Notes: a model not told the origin generated them from the letters alone. Counted from the stretch's first letter, positions 49,140 to 59,867 are shown. The stretch: DNA of 64,000 nucleotides from Jezberella montanilacus (GCF_003003055.1 NZ_PVTV01000019.1:37012-101011), one strand, 5' to 3'. Numbers and translations are program-made.

Positions 49140-51086
49140 TCACTTGCCGTCGCGCTTGACTTCTTTGAAGTCAGCGTCAACGACGTTGTCATCAGCTGGC
49201 TTGGCGCTACCATGCTCTTCAGCACCTGGGGTACCCGCAGCACTAGCAGCTTGATTAGCCTGCATATCAGCGTACATCTTTTCGCCTAGTTTCTGCGATG
49301 CTGTTGATAAGGCCTCAACTTTAGAATCGATCGCTTCTTTATCAGCGTTGTTTTTCAAGACTTCCTCAACCGAAGCAATGGCGGATTCGATTGCGGTCTT
49401 CTCTTCCTCTGAAAGCTTATCGCCGTATTCAGTCAACGACTTTTTGGTCGAGTGAACCAGGCCATCCGCTGCATTGCGCGCTTGAGCCAGTTCAGCCATA
49501 CGGTGATCTTCAACCGCATTAGCTTCAGCATCTTTAACCATCCGTTGAATTTCTTCTTCGGTCAAACCAGAGTTTGCCTTGATCGTGATTTTGTTCTCTT
49601 TACCAGTGCCTTTGTCTTTCGCAGACACGTGGACAATACCGTTGGCATCGATATCAAAAGTCACTTCAATTTGTGGCACACCGCGTGGTGCTGGGGGGAT
49701 CCCTTCAAGATTGAATTCGCCCAGCGTCTTGTTACCGGCAGCGATTTCACGCTCACCCTGAAATACTTTGATCGTCACAGCAGGCTGGTTATCATCGGCA
49801 GTCGAAAATGATTGCGAATAGCGTGTTGGGATCGTCGTATTCTTTGTGATCATCTTGGTCATCACACCGCCCAACGTCTCAATACCCAGAGACAAGGGTG
49901 TCACATCCAGCAACAACACGTCTTTACGATCACCAGACAGAACCGAGCCCTGAATCGCGGCACCAGCAGCCACTGCTTCGTCAGGATTCACGTCTTTGCG
50001 TGGCTCGCGACCGAAAAATTCTTTCACCTTTTCTTGAACTTTAGGCATGCGGGTCATGCCGCCTACCAAAATGACGTCATCGATGTCAGAAATTTTGATG
50101 CCAGAATCTTTGACCGCTGTGCGACAAGGGGCCATGGTGCGCTCGATCAACTCTTCAACCAAAGCTTCAAGCTTGGCCCGAGTAATTTTTACGCTCAAGT
50201 GCTTAGGACCACTAGCATCAGCTGTGATGTAGGGCAGGTTAACTTCGGTTTGCTGGCTGGATGAGAGCTCGATCTTTGCTTTTTCAGCTGCCTCTTTCAG
50301 ACGCTGCAGCGCAAGCACGTCTTTAGACAAATCCACGCCTTGGTCTTTTTTGAACTCAGCAATGATGTAGTCGATGATGCGTTGGTCGAAGTCTTCGCCA
50401 CCTAAAAAGGTGTCACCGTTGGTTGACAGTACTTCGAATTGCTTCTCGCCATCTACATCAGCAATTTCAATGATGGAAATGTCAAACGTACCGCCGCCCA
50501 AGTCATAAACAGCAATCTTGCGATCACCTTTTTCAGACTTATCCATACCGAACGCCAAGGCTGCGGCAGTTGGCTCATTAATAATCCGCTTAACGTCCAG
50601 GCCAGCGATACGACCAGCATCTTTAGTTGCCTGGCGCTGACTGTCGTTAAAGTAAGCAGGTACCGTGATCACGGCTTCAGTTACTTCTTCGCCGAGAAAA
50701 TCTTCGGCGGTTTTTTTCATTTTGCGCAGAATATCTGCTGAAACCTGTGAGGGAGCCAGTTTTTTGTGTTGAGCTTCAACCCAGGCATCGCCATTATCAG
50801 CTTTGACGATTTTATAAGGCATCAAGTTGATGTCTTTTTGCACGGCGTCTTCACTAAATTTGCGACCGATCAGACGTTTGACCGCATAAAGGGTGTTCGC
50901 TGGATTAGTGACCGCTTGACGTTTAGCAGGCGCGCCAACTAAAGACTCGCCGTCTTCAAGATAGGCAACAATTGAAGGTGTCGTCCGGGCGCCTTCGGCG
51001 TTTTCAATGATGCGAACCTGACCGCCATCCATCACTGCAACGCAGCTGTTGGTTGTACCGAGGTCAATACCGATAATCTTGCTCAT
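49140..51086 (-). CDS. dnaK: Chaperone protein DnaK (Hsp70)
   Basis: A 648-residue Hsp70. The N-terminal ATPase domain shows [39 protein letters not shown] and [18 protein letters not shown]; the linker [11 protein letters not shown] leads into the peptide-binding domain, and the helical lid ends in an Ala/Gly-rich tail [17 protein letters not shown], typical of DnaK. It folds new and damaged proteins with DnaJ and GrpE. A sigma-32-like promoter lies directly upstream. Confidence 0.98.
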   Translation of the reverse strand: MSKIIGIDLGTTNSCVAVMDGGQVRIIENAEGARTTPSIVAYLEDGESLVGAPAKRQAVTNPANTLYAVKRLIGRKFSEDAVQKDINLMPYKIVKADNGDAWVEAQHKKLAPSQVSADILRKMKKTAEDFLGEEVTEAVITVPAYFNDSQRQATKDAGRIAGLDVKRIINEPTAAALAFGMDKSEKGDRKIAVYDLGGGTFDISIIEIADVDGEKQFEVLSTNGDTFLGGEDFDQRIIDYIIAEFKKDQGVDLSKDVLALQRLKEAAEKAKIELSSSQQTEVNLPYITADASGPKHLSVKITRAKLEALVEELIERTMAPCRTAVKDSGIKISDIDDVILVGGMTRMPKVQEKVKEFFGREPRKDVNPDEAVAAGAAIQGSVLSGDRKDVLLLDVTPLSLGIETLGGVMTKMITKNTTIPTRYSQSFSTADDNQPAVTIKVFQGEREIAAGNKTLGEFNLEGIPPAPRGVPQIEVTFDIDANGIVHVSAKDKGTGKENKITIKANSGLTEEEIQRMVKDAEANAVEDHRMAELAQARNAADGLVHSTKKSLTEYGDKLSEEEKTAIESAIASVEEVLKNNADKEAIDSKVEALSTASQKLGEKMYADMQANQAASAAGTPGAEEHGSAKPADDNVVDADFKEVKRDGK

Positions 51087-51138
51087 GGTGTCTTACCTTG
51101 TTCAGAATTCAGAAATAAATGAAATGTTGATATTTGGT

Positions 51139-51166
51139 AATTGGGGGGATTTTTGGCTATTTCAAG
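51139..51166 (-). promoter_or_regulatory. Sigma-32 (RpoH) promoter of dnaK
   Basis: On the leftward strand the -35 box CTTGAAA (51160-51166) and the -10 box CCCCAATT (51139-51146) are separated by 13 bases, very close to the heat-shock consensus CTTGAAA-N11-17-CCCCATNT. It lies about 55 bases before the dnaK start, in the 155-bp gap after grpE, so dnaK can be induced independently of grpE. Confidence 0.88.
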
Positions 51167-51241
51167 TCCGAAATCATCGGTATTTACTTAAAAAGCAGAC
51201 AAAAATTTGCCCTAATCATTGGCTAAAAATTTATTTGCCAA

Positions 51242-51817
51242 TTAAGTCGTCGCGGCTGGGCCGCCCGATACGGTCACCAGGGCCGGGCGTAAAACACGAT
51301 CTGCGATCAGATACCCTTTTTGCAGAGTCGACACGATGGTGTTAGCGGGTTGGTTAGCCGGAATCGTGGCGATCGCCTGATGCTGGTGAGGATCGAACTT
51401 ATCGCCCGCACCGGGTGCAATGCCTTTCAGGTGGTTACGCTCGAACGCGGACACCAATTGCTTGAGGGTTGCTTCAAGACCCGTTTTCATATCCTCAATC
51501 GACTGGTCTGTCTGAGCGAGTGCTGCCTCAAGACTATCCATCACGGGCACCAAGCCCTCGGCAAACGATTCGATCCCAAACTTACGGGCTTTGGACACTT
51601 CGTCTTGTGAGCGACGGCGGACGTTTTCCATCTCTGCGTGCGCTCGCAAAACCTGATCTTTATTCAGTGCGACCTGCGCCAGTGCGGCTTCCAGCTCAGC
51701 CTGAAGCGCGACGAGGGGATCAGCAACGGCCTCAACCGACTGCGAAGTTTGCTCGGCTGTTTGAGCGCCAGAGGTAGATTCAGGGGCGACTTTGGTGGGA
51801 TCCTGCTGCGAGGTCAT
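51242..51817 (-). CDS. grpE: Nucleotide exchange factor GrpE
   Basis: A 191-residue dimeric protein that releases ADP from DnaK. The N-terminal 35 residues are polar and flexible; a long coiled coil (PLVALQAELEAALAQVALNKDQVLRAHAEMENVRRR) follows, then the beta-wing domain with GIAPGAGDKFDPHQHQAIA and VLRPALVTVS near the end. Size and pattern are typical. It is the first gene of the grpE-dnaK-dnaJ cluster and has its own heat-shock promoter. Confidence 0.97.
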   Translation of the reverse strand: MTSQQDPTKVAPESTSGAQTAEQTSQSVEAVADPLVALQAELEAALAQVALNKDQVLRAHAEMENVRRRSQDEVSKARKFGIESFAEGLVPVMDSLEAALAQTDQSIEDMKTGLEATLKQLVSAFERNHLKGIAPGAGDKFDPHQHQAIATIPANQPANTIVSTLQKGYLIADRVLRPALVTVSGGPAATT

Positions 51818-51853
51818 TGAACTGCTCCGAAAAGAACCATAGATACTGGTTTA

Positions 51854-51881
51854 AATGGGGGCAACCCCTAGTCTTTCAAGA
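51854..51881 (-). promoter_or_regulatory. Sigma-32 (RpoH) promoter of grpE
   Basis: On the leftward strand, CTTGAAA (51875-51881) and CCCCATTT (51854-51861) with a 13-base spacer match the RpoH consensus in every defined position. The spacer equals that of the dnaK promoter. It sits about 35 bases before the grpE start, in the gap after hemH. Confidence 0.92.
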
Positions 51882-51915
51882 GCAGTTTTTTCGTCAGATT
51901 GACAAAAATTTGCAC

Positions 51916-53007
51916 TCAGCTTTGCTTGGTTTTAACAGGCCAGCCTTGCAAATGAGTATCGATCAGATCCGCAAACGATTCAATCCACTCGGCGTTGTCG
52001 TTCAGCGCCGGAATATAGCGAAACTGTTTACCCCCGGCATGCATGAAGGTCTCACGAACCTCGACCTGTATCTCTTCCAGGGTTTCCAGGCAATCCGCCA
52101 AAAATCCAGGGCAAACCACATCAACCTCGGTCACCCCTTCTTCGGCCAATCGCTTCAACGTCGGCTCCGTGTAGGGCTCAAGCCACTTGGTCGGGCCAAA
52201 ACGACTTTGAAAGGTCACCAGGTATTGATCGTCAGCTAAGCCCAAATAGTTTGCCAAGGCACGCGCAGTCTCATAGCTATCGCGACAATAAGGGTCGCCC
52301 AAATCCACGCACTGCTGAGGTAACCCGTGAAAGCTCATGACTAGCTTCTGCGGACGACCTTCAGCGCCCCAGAAGCGTGCAATCTGATTACCTAAAGTTG
52401 AAATAAACCTCGGATCAGTATGAAAGCGTTTGATAAACCGCAGGGCTGGCTGATCTCGCATTTTTCCGAGTACCCGCGCGACCTCGTCCACCACCGTTGC
52501 GGTTGTGCTTGACGCGTACTGCGGGTACATCGGCACAATCAAGATGTGATCGCAGCCTTGACTATCGAGTCGCTTGATGGCGTCGCCTATCGACGGATTA
52601 CCATAGCGCATCCCTACTTCGACTTGCACGTCCATGCCACGGGCAACAAATAACTGCTTGACGAGCTGCGCCTGACGCTGGGTATAGACCATCAGCGGTG
52701 AGCCCTCCGGCATCCAGACACTGGCGTAACGCGGCACTAGCTTACGAGGCCTAGCCAACAGGATAGGGCCATTGAGAATAGGCCACCACAGTAACTTGGG
52801 GATTTCAATCACACGCGAATCTGAAAGAAACTCTTTCAAATATCGCTTGATGGCGGGGGCTGTTGGTGCATCAGGTGTCCCGAGATTACTCAGCACTACG
52901 CCTACTCGTCCCTTGTTAAAAGCCTCTGGCCAGGGGATAAAGCGCTCAGTTTGCTTGGCTTTGGCCCAAAATCGGCCGAAGGATCGTTGCTTAGGGTTTT
53001 CTGACAC
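51916..53007 (-). CDS. hemH: Ferrochelatase
   Basis: A 363-residue enzyme that inserts Fe2+ into protoporphyrin IX, the last step of haem synthesis. VGVVLSNLGTPDAPT opens the first lobe, the catalytic His is in MSFHGLPQQCVDLGDPY, and VVCPGFLADCLETLEEI carries the conserved Glu. It starts with GTG preceded by AAGG; no in-frame ATG fits. Its place between hrcA and grpE is common in Burkholderiales. The N-terminal 30 residues are longer than in E. coli. Confidence 0.96.
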   Translation of the reverse strand: MSENPKQRSFGRFWAKAKQTERFIPWPEAFNKGRVGVVLSNLGTPDAPTAPAIKRYLKEFLSDSRVIEIPKLLWWPILNGPILLARPRKLVPRYASVWMPEGSPLMVYTQRQAQLVKQLFVARGMDVQVEVGMRYGNPSIGDAIKRLDSQGCDHILIVPMYPQYASSTTATVVDEVARVLGKMRDQPALRFIKRFHTDPRFISTLGNQIARFWGAEGRPQKLVMSFHGLPQQCVDLGDPYCRDSYETARALANYLGLADDQYLVTFQSRFGPTKWLEPYTEPTLKRLAEEGVTEVDVVCPGFLADCLETLEEIQVEVRETFMHAGGKQFRYIPALNDNAEWIESFADLIDTHLQGWPVKTKQS

Positions 53008-53086
53008 AGTGAAGCCTTAAAACGGATACGAAGAATTCAATAATCGACACGCGAAGCGATCAGAACACGCCAATGTGTCAAAACCG

Positions 53087-54103
53087 CTAACGATCGACAT
53101 GGTAGTGGCTCAGGGCACTGGATAGTAATCGAGCGGTGATATCAACGATAGGAATCACTCGTTCATAGGCCATCCTTGTTGGGCCGATCACACCGAGTGT
53201 TCCGACTATCCGGCCATCCACGTCGTAAGGCGCGGTGATAACAGTTAAATCCTCTGTTGGCACAAGTTGCGAATCGCCCCCAATGTAAATCTGAACACCA
53301 TCGGCACGACTCGATACGTCTAACAATTGAAGTAAATCGGTCTTGCGTTCAAACATCGAGAAGGTCTTGCGCAAGCGATCCATATCAGACGCCAACTCAT
53401 TCACGTCCATCAGCTTGCGTTCGCCGGATATCACCACGGTTTCACCTTCGTCCGCCGCTTGAGCACCTGCTTCAACCGCCGCTTGCATCAGACGGGACAT
53501 ATCTTCTTGCAACCGAGCCAGATCACTGGCCAGAGTTTGACGAACCTCGCTAAACGATTTGCCTGCGAAATTATGGTTAAAGAAGTTGGCTGCTTCAATC
53601 AGCACCATGTCAGAGTAGTCACGTGGGGTTAACAGCACCCGGTTTTGTACGTCTCCGTCTGGTGTGACGATAATCAACAAAATACGTTTTTCTGACAACC
53701 GGATGAATTCAATTTGCCGAAAGACGTGTGAGCGTCTGGGCGCCAGCACAACACCTGCAAACTGAGTCAGGCTAGAAAGCAAATCAGCAGCGGCATTCAC
53801 TGCTCGGGTTGGGTCAGAAGCCGGGGCAAGATCACGAACATTTTTGCCGACGTTAAGCTCGAAAGGTTGAGCCGAGAGCATGGTGTCCACAAACAACCTG
53901 TAGCCACGCGGCGTCGGGATTCTCCCCGCCGACGTGTGCGGACTATGTATAAGCCCGAGTTCTTCCAGGTCTGCCATCACATTACGTATTGTGGCTGGCG
54001 ACAGATCGAACACTTTTGATAGGGTGCGCGACCCGACCGGTTGCCCGTCATCGATATAACGTTCGATCAATGCTTTAAGTAGTGCGCGAGAGCGATCATC
54101 CAT
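53087..54103 (-). CDS. hrcA: Heat-inducible transcription repressor HrcA
   Basis: A 338-residue repressor. The N-terminal winged helix is [29 protein letters not shown] through [16 protein letters not shown], followed by [20 protein letters not shown], a very conserved HrcA stretch; the rest is the GAF-like dimer domain ending in a conserved [16 protein letters not shown]. HrcA binds CIRCE operators (TTAGCACTC-N9-GAGTGCTAA). I see no CIRCE in this window, so its targets (typically groESL) must be elsewhere. Confidence 0.96.
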   Translation of the reverse strand: MDDRSRALLKALIERYIDDGQPVGSRTLSKVFDLSPATIRNVMADLEELGLIHSPHTSAGRIPTPRGYRLFVDTMLSAQPFELNVGKNVRDLAPASDPTRAVNAAADLLSSLTQFAGVVLAPRRSHVFRQIEFIRLSEKRILLIIVTPDGDVQNRVLLTPRDYSDMVLIEAANFFNHNFAGKSFSEVRQTLASDLARLQEDMSRLMQAAVEAGAQAADEGETVVISGERKLMDVNELASDMDRLRKTFSMFERKTDLLQLLDVSSRADGVQIYIGGDSQLVPTEDLTVITAPYDVDGRIVGTLGVIGPTRMAYERVIPIVDITARLLSSALSHYHVDR

Positions 54104-54130
54104 AGTGTGGTTATTCTACCTCTGCGCCCC

Positions 54131-54136
54131 TATAAT
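54131..54136 (+). promoter_or_regulatory. Candidate -10 box for nadK
   Basis: A perfect TATAAT hexamer lies 30 bases before the nadK start in the short gap divergent from hrcA. The -35 region (TGGTTA at 17 bp) is weak, so the call rests on the -10 and its position. Confidence 0.45.
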
Positions 54137-54165
54137 CCATCAAGAATTATTGAGACGGGTGTTTG

Positions 54166-55065
54166 ATGCATTTTCCAATTGTCGCTTTAATCGGCCGTTA
54201 CCAGGATGCTGGGTTGCAAGGTCAACTGCGGGCGATTGCCGCCCGGCTGGTTGCTGCCAAACGTGAAGTCCTGATCGAACAGGTCACGGCACAACACACC
54301 GGTGTCAGCGAATATCCATCGGCAACGTTCGACGAGATCGGCGCGCGAGCCAGTCTTGCCATTGTCATGGGCGGCGACGGCACCATGCTTGGGGCAGCAA
54401 GACATCTGGCTCCGTTTGGGGTCCCGGTCGTGGGCATCAATCACGGCCGGCTTGGCTTTATCACCGACGTTCCCATGCAAGATGCCGAACAAGTCCTGCA
54501 CGAACTGCTCGAAGGCAATTACGAAACCGAGCAACGCATGTTGCTCGAAGGTAGCGTTTGGCGAGGCAATAACAAACTCTTTTCAGCCACAGCGCTCAAT
54601 GATGTGGTTTTGAGCCGAGCCGGACGTGGCGGCATGATCGAGGTTCGCGTCGCAGTTGATGACACCTACATGTACACCCAGCGGGCGGATGGGCTGATCG
54701 TCGCTACCCCGACCGGGTCAACAGCTTATTCACTCTCTTCGGCTGGGCCGATTGTTCATCCGGCAGTCAACGCCATCTTGCTGGTGCCAGTCGCACCTCA
54801 AACGCTCTCGAACCGGCCAATTTTGATCCCTGACCAAGGCAAGCTCAGCATCACCCTGACCTCGATGAGTCGAGTTGAAGCGGGTGCTAGCGTTCACTTT
54901 GACATGCAGACCTGGTCTGACCTGCTGCCAGGCGATGTGATTCAGGTCAGACGAGCCCCGCACAATATCCGCTTTCTGCATCCAGCCGGCTACAGTTTTT
55001 TTTCCACTCTGCGTCGTAAACTCGACTGGAACCGCATGCCCAGCGGCAATCAAGACAGAGATTAA
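54166..55065 (+). CDS. nadK: NAD kinase
   Basis: A 299-residue kinase that makes NADP+ from NAD+ and ATP. The diagnostic GGDGT is in AIVMGGDGTMLGAARH near residue 70; GINHGRLGFITD, YTQRADGLIVATPTGSTAYSLSSAGPIVHP and the C-terminal PQTLSNRPILIPD follow in the family order. An in-frame TTG precedes the ATG, but the ATG is the better start. The gene is five bases from recN, a common pairing. Confidence 0.97.
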   Translation: MHFPIVALIGRYQDAGLQGQLRAIAARLVAAKREVLIEQVTAQHTGVSEYPSATFDEIGARASLAIVMGGDGTMLGAARHLAPFGVPVVGINHGRLGFITDVPMQDAEQVLHELLEGNYETEQRMLLEGSVWRGNNKLFSATALNDVVLSRAGRGGMIEVRVAVDDTYMYTQRADGLIVATPTGSTAYSLSSAGPIVHPAVNAILLVPVAPQTLSNRPILIPDQGKLSITLTSMSRVEAGASVHFDMQTWSDLLPGDVIQVRRAPHNIRFLHPAGYSFFSTLRRKLDWNRMPSGNQDRD

Positions 55066-55070
55066 ACCGA

Positions 55071-56714
55071 ATGCTGCGAGCCTTACACATCCGTGATTTC
55101 GTTATCGTCGATCGGGCCGACATCGAATTTGATAGCGGGTTTACTGTCTTCACTGGCGAGACAGGTGCTGGCAAATCCATTCTCATTGATGCGCTCGCCC
55201 TGGCACTGGGCGAACGAGCAGACCTCAGCGTGCTGCGTGAGGGTGCCACAAAAGCAGAGATCAGTGCAGTATTCACACCGACTAAAGATATCGGTAAATG
55301 GCTTGAGCAGCACGACCTTGAAGCTGAGGATGAATTAGTCCTGAGGCGTGTTGTCGACGCTCAGGGACGCAGCCGTGCCTACATCAACGGATCGCCGGTC
55401 AACCTGACGCAGCTCAAAGAGGTTGGTGAGCAACTGATCGATATTCACGGACAGCACGCTCATCAAAGTCTGTTGCGAGGCGACAATCAGCGGGATCTGC
55501 TCGACGCACACGGCGCCCATCAGGCGCTAAAGCAAGACACCTTACAAGCCTGGAAATCCTGGCGCGTCGTCCTCAAAAAACTCGAAGCTGCCACTCAGGA
55601 TGCCAGTTCACTGGCGGTTGCTCAAGAAAAACTAGACTGGCAAATTAGTGAACTGCAATCCCTGCGCCTGATCGCGGGTGAATGGGACGATATCTCTGCA
55701 GAGCACACACGCCTGGCGCACGCCCAAGCTTTGATAGATGGCGCGTCGAGCACGCTGGCGATGCTAGATGAATCAGAGTCGTCGACCCAACATCAGCTGG
55801 CAGTGGCAGTCAAAACACTCGGCTCCTTGTTGAAGCACGATACTTCGTTGCAAGCTGTTCAAGATGCTCTGGTATCAGCGAGCAATGATGTTAATCAGGC
55901 AATTTCAGACTTAAATGTCTACCTCTCAGGGGTAGAGCTCGACCCAGCAAGGCTGTCTGTGGTCGAGGCTCGAATGAGCAGTCTTTTCGATGCCGCCCGA
56001 AAACTCAAAACCGATCCCGAACATCTTTTTACTCTGCTTCAAAGCTTATTGGCAGAGCGTGATGCGCTAATTGCTTCAACCGATATTGAAGCGCTCAAAC
56101 AAGAAGAATCCACGCTCAAGCAAGCCTATCAAGCAGCGGCACAGACTTTATCCCTGGCCAGAAAAAAATCAGCGACGCGCTTAAGCCAAGAAGTCACGAC
56201 GGCCATGCAAACACTTGCTATGCAAGGCGGAAGCTTCCAGATTGCCGTGACAGAGACCAATCCCTCAGGACACGGACAAGATCAAATCGAATTTCTCGTT
56301 GCCGGCCATACCGGTACAAGCCCTCGTCCGTTGGCAAAAGTGGCGTCTGGGGGTGAACTTGCCCGCATCTCGCTCGCTTTATCCGTGATTGCAAGCCGGG
56401 CAGCAAGAGTGCCCACGCTGATATTTGATGAAGTGGATTCGGGAATTGGTGGGGCCGTTGCTGAAGTAGTGGGTCGCCTCCTGGCGGAGCTAGGCAACCG
56501 CCACCAGGTCTTGTGCGTGACGCACCTACCCCAGGTTGCCGCGCGTGGCCAGTATCAATTTCAGGTGAGCAAGCAGCAAATCAATCAAACCACTATCTCA
56601 AAAATTGAACGCCTGCAGCAACCAGCACGTATCGAAGAGATAGCAAGGATGCTGGGCGGGGTAAAAATCACCGAAACGACGCGAGAACACGCGAAAGAGT
56701 TGCTGACGGGTTAA
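55071..56714 (+). CDS. recN: DNA repair protein RecN
   Basis: A 547-residue SMC-like ATPase active in double-strand break repair. The N-terminus reads [20 protein letters not shown] with Walker [15 protein letters not shown]; two coiled-coil arms occupy roughly residues 160-360; the C-terminal half has the signature [14 protein letters not shown] and Walker [14 protein letters not shown], then [11 protein letters not shown]. Length is normal. Its stop overlaps the stop of fur on the opposite strand by three bases. Confidence 0.97.
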   Translation: MLRALHIRDFVIVDRADIEFDSGFTVFTGETGAGKSILIDALALALGERADLSVLREGATKAEISAVFTPTKDIGKWLEQHDLEAEDELVLRRVVDAQGRSRAYINGSPVNLTQLKEVGEQLIDIHGQHAHQSLLRGDNQRDLLDAHGAHQALKQDTLQAWKSWRVVLKKLEAATQDASSLAVAQEKLDWQISELQSLRLIAGEWDDISAEHTRLAHAQALIDGASSTLAMLDESESSTQHQLAVAVKTLGSLLKHDTSLQAVQDALVSASNDVNQAISDLNVYLSGVELDPARLSVVEARMSSLFDAARKLKTDPEHLFTLLQSLLAERDALIASTDIEALKQEESTLKQAYQAAAQTLSLARKKSATRLSQEVTTAMQTLAMQGGSFQIAVTETNPSGHGQDQIEFLVAGHTGTSPRPLAKVASGGELARISLALSVIASRAARVPTLIFDEVDSGIGGAVAEVVGRLLAELGNRHQVLCVTHLPQVAARGQYQFQVSKQQINQTTISKIERLQQPARIEEIARMLGGVKITETTREHAKELLTG

Positions 56715-57145
56715 CCAGTCCCTTGACTGGAGCAACTGGCGCATACGCCATATAGAACCATCGCGTGACTCTCGAGCGTGAAACCGTTCTGACTGGCGAC
56801 CTGATGCTGTCGTTTTTCAATTTCATCGTCAGAAAACTCGACGACTGTGCCGCAGTGCGTGCAGATCAGATGATCGTGGTGGTCACCGTCATTGAGTTCA
56901 AAAATGGCTTTGCCGCCATCAAATTGACTTCTAAGCAGGATGCCAGCTTGCTCAAATTGTGTCAGGACACGATATACCGTTGCCAAACCAATATCTACGC
57001 TATCACTGACCAAAGACCGGTAGACGTCTTCGGCACTTAGATGGCGAGAATCCGACTTACGGAAGATATCGAGGATTTTTAGCCTAGGGAAAGTTGCCTT
57101 TAGCCCGAGATCTTTCAGCCCACTTTCATTTTTATCTAATTGCAC
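56711..57145 (-). CDS. fur: Ferric uptake regulator Fur
   Basis: A 144-residue iron-responsive repressor. The winged helix carries [15 protein letters not shown] and the recognition helix [20 protein letters not shown]; metal ligands include the HHDHLIC cluster and two Cys pairs, CTHC and CASC, for structural zinc. It starts with GTG, supported by an AAAGGGA site six bases upstream; no in-frame ATG precedes LKDLGLKAT. It reads divergently from bamE, as in many proteobacteria. Confidence 0.95.
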   Translation of the reverse strand: MQLDKNESGLKDLGLKATFPRLKILDIFRKSDSRHLSAEDVYRSLVSDSVDIGLATVYRVLTQFEQAGILLRSQFDGGKAIFELNDGDHHDHLICTHCGTVVEFSDDEIEKRQHQVASQNGFTLESHAMVLYGVCASCSSQGTG

Positions 57146-57236
57146 GAATTCCCTTTAGTTGATAACCGTCATGACAATAGACTCTGTAAAGCTTTATCAT
57201 ACCGTCTTTGATTGTTTTCCCAACAGGGGCAGCGCA

Positions 57237-57806
57237 GTGTCAATTTATACAAAATTTGCTTATTTCGCCCGCATTGGCGTGCTCTGCTGCGGCTTAACAA
57301 TGACCTTAGCTGGTTGTACTTCAACCAAGTTCGGGTTTCCCTACAAAGTTGGCGTACAGCAAGGCAACTGGATTACTAAAGATCAGGTCGCGATGATTAA
57401 GCCCGGGATGACCCGAGAACAGGTCAAGTTTGCCCTGGGCTCTCCCGCCTTAACGGACGTTTTCCATGCAAATCGTTGGGATTATCCATATTTCTACCGT
57501 TCTGGTAACGGCAATATCGAAGAACGAAAATTCACAGTTTTCTTTGTCGACGGCAAACTCGACAAATGGGTTGGCGACGAACAACCTGAACTTCAGCCAT
57601 ACCAAATAGTTAAAGATGAAGTGACTAAATCCGAGAGAGAAGATAAGCAAATCAAACTCGACGATGACCAGACCAAAGCGGCCGGTTTAGAACCCTCGAA
57701 AACACTTGCGCCCGGCATACAGATCGACGGTGTATTGACTGATAACCAGGCTGAACCAGCTTCGTCGACCGATACAGGTGTGACGGGCACTCAGCCAATG
57801 CGCTAA
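57237..57806 (+). CDS. bamE: Outer-membrane assembly lipoprotein BamE (OmlA/SmpA)
   Basis: A 189-residue lipoprotein of the beta-barrel assembly machine. The signal peptide ends in the lipobox LAGC with C27 as the lipidated residue. The BamE fold follows: [45 protein letters not shown], then [18 protein letters not shown]. The C-terminal 80 residues are an acidic, low-complexity extension absent from E. coli BamE. The GTG at 57237, with AGGGG seven bases upstream, gives a normal signal sequence and is preferred over an ATG at 57171. Confidence 0.92.
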   Translation: MSIYTKFAYFARIGVLCCGLTMTLAGCTSTKFGFPYKVGVQQGNWITKDQVAMIKPGMTREQVKFALGSPALTDVFHANRWDYPYFYRSGNGNIEERKFTVFFVDGKLDKWVGDEQPELQPYQIVKDEVTKSEREDKQIKLDDDQTKAAGLEPSKTLAPGIQIDGVLTDNQAEPASSTDTGVTGTQPMR

Positions 57807-57828
57807 ACAACACGATAAAGTTTTGACG

Positions 57829-58623
57829 ATGACTCGAATCGCTATAGCAGGTGCAAGTGGCCGGATGGGTCGCACACTCATCGAAGCAATCGCGCAATCA
57901 GATGACCTGCGCTTAACTGTTGCTCTCGACCATGTGAGTAGCCCGGCAATTGGGCAGGATGCCACCGCATTTCTGGGTCGCAACAGCGGTGTCATCATTA
58001 CTAGTTCGCTCGATGCGCTGGCGCAGGCAGATTGTCTGATTGATTTCACCCGGCCAGAAGGCACGCTTGAACACTTATCGGCTTGTCAGACCCACCGTGT
58101 CAACATAGTCATTGGCACAACCGGTTTTGATGACGCCGGCAAAGCTGCTATCAACGAAGCGTCGCAATCCATTGGGGTAGTGTTTGCCCCAAATATGAGC
58201 ATCGGTGTTAACGCCACGTTCAAACTGCTGGATATCGCTGCCCGCATTCTCAACGCCGGCTATGATGTTGAGGTATTCGAGGCTCATCACAAGCATAAAG
58301 TTGATGCACCTTCGGGCACTGCCATTAAAATGGGTGAGGTCGTCGCCAACGCCTGGGGTAAAAATCTGGATGACGTAGCGATCTGGTCTCGCGAGGGCCA
58401 TACTGGGCCCAGAGAAACCGGCAAAATCGGTTTTTCGGTCGTCCGTGGTGGCGATATTGTTGGCGATCACACCGTCTATTTTTGTGGCGCGGGTGAGCGC
58501 ATTGAAATCACTCACCGCTCCAGCAATCGAGCGGGCTACGCCGAGGGTAGCCTTCGCGCGGCGCGTTATCTGGCAAACAAAAAAACGGGACTCTACGACA
58601 TGCCCACCGTCTTGGGCCTATAA
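57829..58623 (+). CDS. dapB: 4-hydroxy-tetrahydrodipicolinate reductase
   Basis: A 264-residue reductase of the lysine/diaminopimelate pathway. The nucleotide-binding loop is [18 protein letters not shown], then the active-site segment [20 protein letters not shown] with catalytic His and Lys, and [21 protein letters not shown] text near residue 205 (here [16 protein letters not shown]). The ATG giving MTRIAIAG is used. The stop overlaps the end of murB on the other strand by six bases. Confidence 0.97.
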   Translation: MTRIAIAGASGRMGRTLIEAIAQSDDLRLTVALDHVSSPAIGQDATAFLGRNSGVIITSSLDALAQADCLIDFTRPEGTLEHLSACQTHRVNIVIGTTGFDDAGKAAINEASQSIGVVFAPNMSIGVNATFKLLDIAARILNAGYDVEVFEAHHKHKVDAPSGTAIKMGEVVANAWGKNLDDVAIWSREGHTGPRETGKIGFSVVRGGDIVGDHTVYFCGAGERIEITHRSSNRAGYAEGSLRAARYLANKKTGLYDMPTVLGL

Positions 58624-59673
58624 AACGACGGTGGGTTCTATCTCGAGCTGCACGCCGTAACGATCCTCTACGCTCGCGATCACGGCTGCGGCAAGGCCAA
58701 GAATATCGTCAGCGCTGGCACCACCCTCATTGATTAGCACGAGAGCCTGTCTGTCATGGACACCGGCGCAACCTCTGCGTTGCCCTTTCCAGCCGGCTCG
58801 ATCAATCAGCCAGGCAGCAGCCAATTTAACTTGGCCGTCATCTTGAGGGTAAGCCACGACATCCGGGAAAGCTTGGCGAAGCGACGCAAACCGTTCCGCA
58901 GAAACGACGGGATTCTTGAAAAAGCTACCGACATTGCCGAGCACTTTAGGGTCTGGTAGCTTGGTTTGTCTGATCTGGCACACCGCCTCGAACACACGAG
59001 AGGCATTCAACTCTTCCGAGGACAGGTTGGATACAAAAGGATGCCTGGCGAGATCAGGATAGTGAGTGGTTGCTATCCAAGGTTTGGGCAATCTGAACTG
59101 CACCGAGACAATGACCCAAGTGCCCGCGGCTGAGTGCTTGAAGACGCTATCACGGTAAGCAAAGCTGCACGCCTGCGCACTTAAGGTAACAAAACATCCG
59201 TCAAGAACATGCCAGGCCCGTACTGATTCGATTCTTGTATCGAGCTCAACCCCATAGGCGCCGATATTTTGCACAGGGGCCGCACCCACCGATCCCGGAA
59301 TCAGGGCAAGATTTTCAAGTCCAGGCCAGCCTTGCTGCAAGCAATGAAGGACAAACTCATGCCAATTTTCACCGGCTGCCGCCTCGACGATCCAAGCGTC
59401 AGCTTCTTCAGCAATCAACTTGATGCCTCTCAACGCGACGCGTAAGACTGGTCGGTCAAGTTGCGCTGGTAACACCACGTTGCTTGCACCGCCTAAGACA
59501 ATCCACTGCTGCCCTTGCTGAGCGATTTGAGAGATTGCCGGTAATTGATCCAGATCAACAAGATCAACCACCCTACTCGCCTGACACGCCAGGCCCAGTG
59601 TGTTGTGGCTTTGCAAGTTCACGTGCTGAAAATCGAGCGTCGTAGGATGAGGGCTTCGGTCTTGAATTGACAT
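58618..59673 (-). CDS. murB: UDP-N-acetylenolpyruvoylglucosamine reductase
   Basis: A 351-residue flavoenzyme that makes UDP-MurNAc for peptidoglycan. It is a type I Mur[17 protein letters not shown] opens the FAD domain, [13 protein letters not shown] binds [22 protein letters not shown] is the family signature, and [11 protein letters not shown] carries the catalytic Ser. [32 protein letters not shown] is conserved at the C-terminus. The ATG overlaps the -35 element of the tRNA promoter on the opposite strand. Confidence 0.96.
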   Translation of the reverse strand: MSIQDRSPHPTTLDFQHVNLQSHNTLGLACQASRVVDLVDLDQLPAISQIAQQGQQWIVLGGASNVVLPAQLDRPVLRVALRGIKLIAEEADAWIVEAAAGENWHEFVLHCLQQGWPGLENLALIPGSVGAAPVQNIGAYGVELDTRIESVRAWHVLDGCFVTLSAQACSFAYRDSVFKHSAAGTWVIVSVQFRLPKPWIATTHYPDLARHPFVSNLSSEELNASRVFEAVCQIRQTKLPDPKVLGNVGSFFKNPVVSAERFASLRQAFPDVVAYPQDDGQVKLAAAWLIDRAGWKGQRRGCAGVHDRQALVLINEGGASADDILGLAAAVIASVEDRYGVQLEIEPTVVL

Positions 59674-59696
59674 CAGTTAGAAATATTTGCTATGAT
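59667..59696 (+). promoter_or_regulatory. Sigma-70 promoter of the tRNA-Gly/tRNA-Cys unit
   Basis: A consensus TTGACA (59667-59672) is followed, after an 18-base spacer, by TATGAT (59691-59696). It points at the tRNA genes, leaving a leader of about 80 bases. The -35 box lies across the murB start codon on the other strand. Confidence 0.72.
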
Positions 59697-59785
59697 TCTG
59701 GTCTTCGCTGATATTACTTGAAGTTCAAGCGGTAGGTTTCAAGCTTCAATTTTTCAGGCAATCATCGCGAGCAGGCAGTCATCAT

Positions 59786-59861
59786 GCGGGAGTAGCTCAG
59801 TTGGTAGAGCGCAACCTTGCCAAGGTTGAGGTCGAGAGTTCGAGACTCTTCTCCCGCTCCA
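59786..59861 (+). tRNA. tRNA-Gly (GCC)
   Basis: A 76-base cloverleaf with acceptor arms GCGGGAG and CTCCCGC, D-arm AGCTCAGTTGGTAGAGC, anticodon stem CAACC/GGTTG with GCC in the loop, T-arm containing GTTCGAGAC, discriminator T and an encoded CCA end. It reads glycine codons GGC and GGU. Confidence 0.97.
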
Positions 59862-59867
59862 AATCCA

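Noticed and set aside
47918..54103. CIRCE operator near the heat-shock genes
   Set aside because: No TTAGCACTC / GAGTGCTAA pair with a nine-base gap is present; the promoters are of the RpoH type instead.
57146..57236. Fur box between fur and bamE
   Set aside because: GATAAC and GACAATAG fragments are present, but no convincing 19-bp GATAATGATAATCATTATC-like site.
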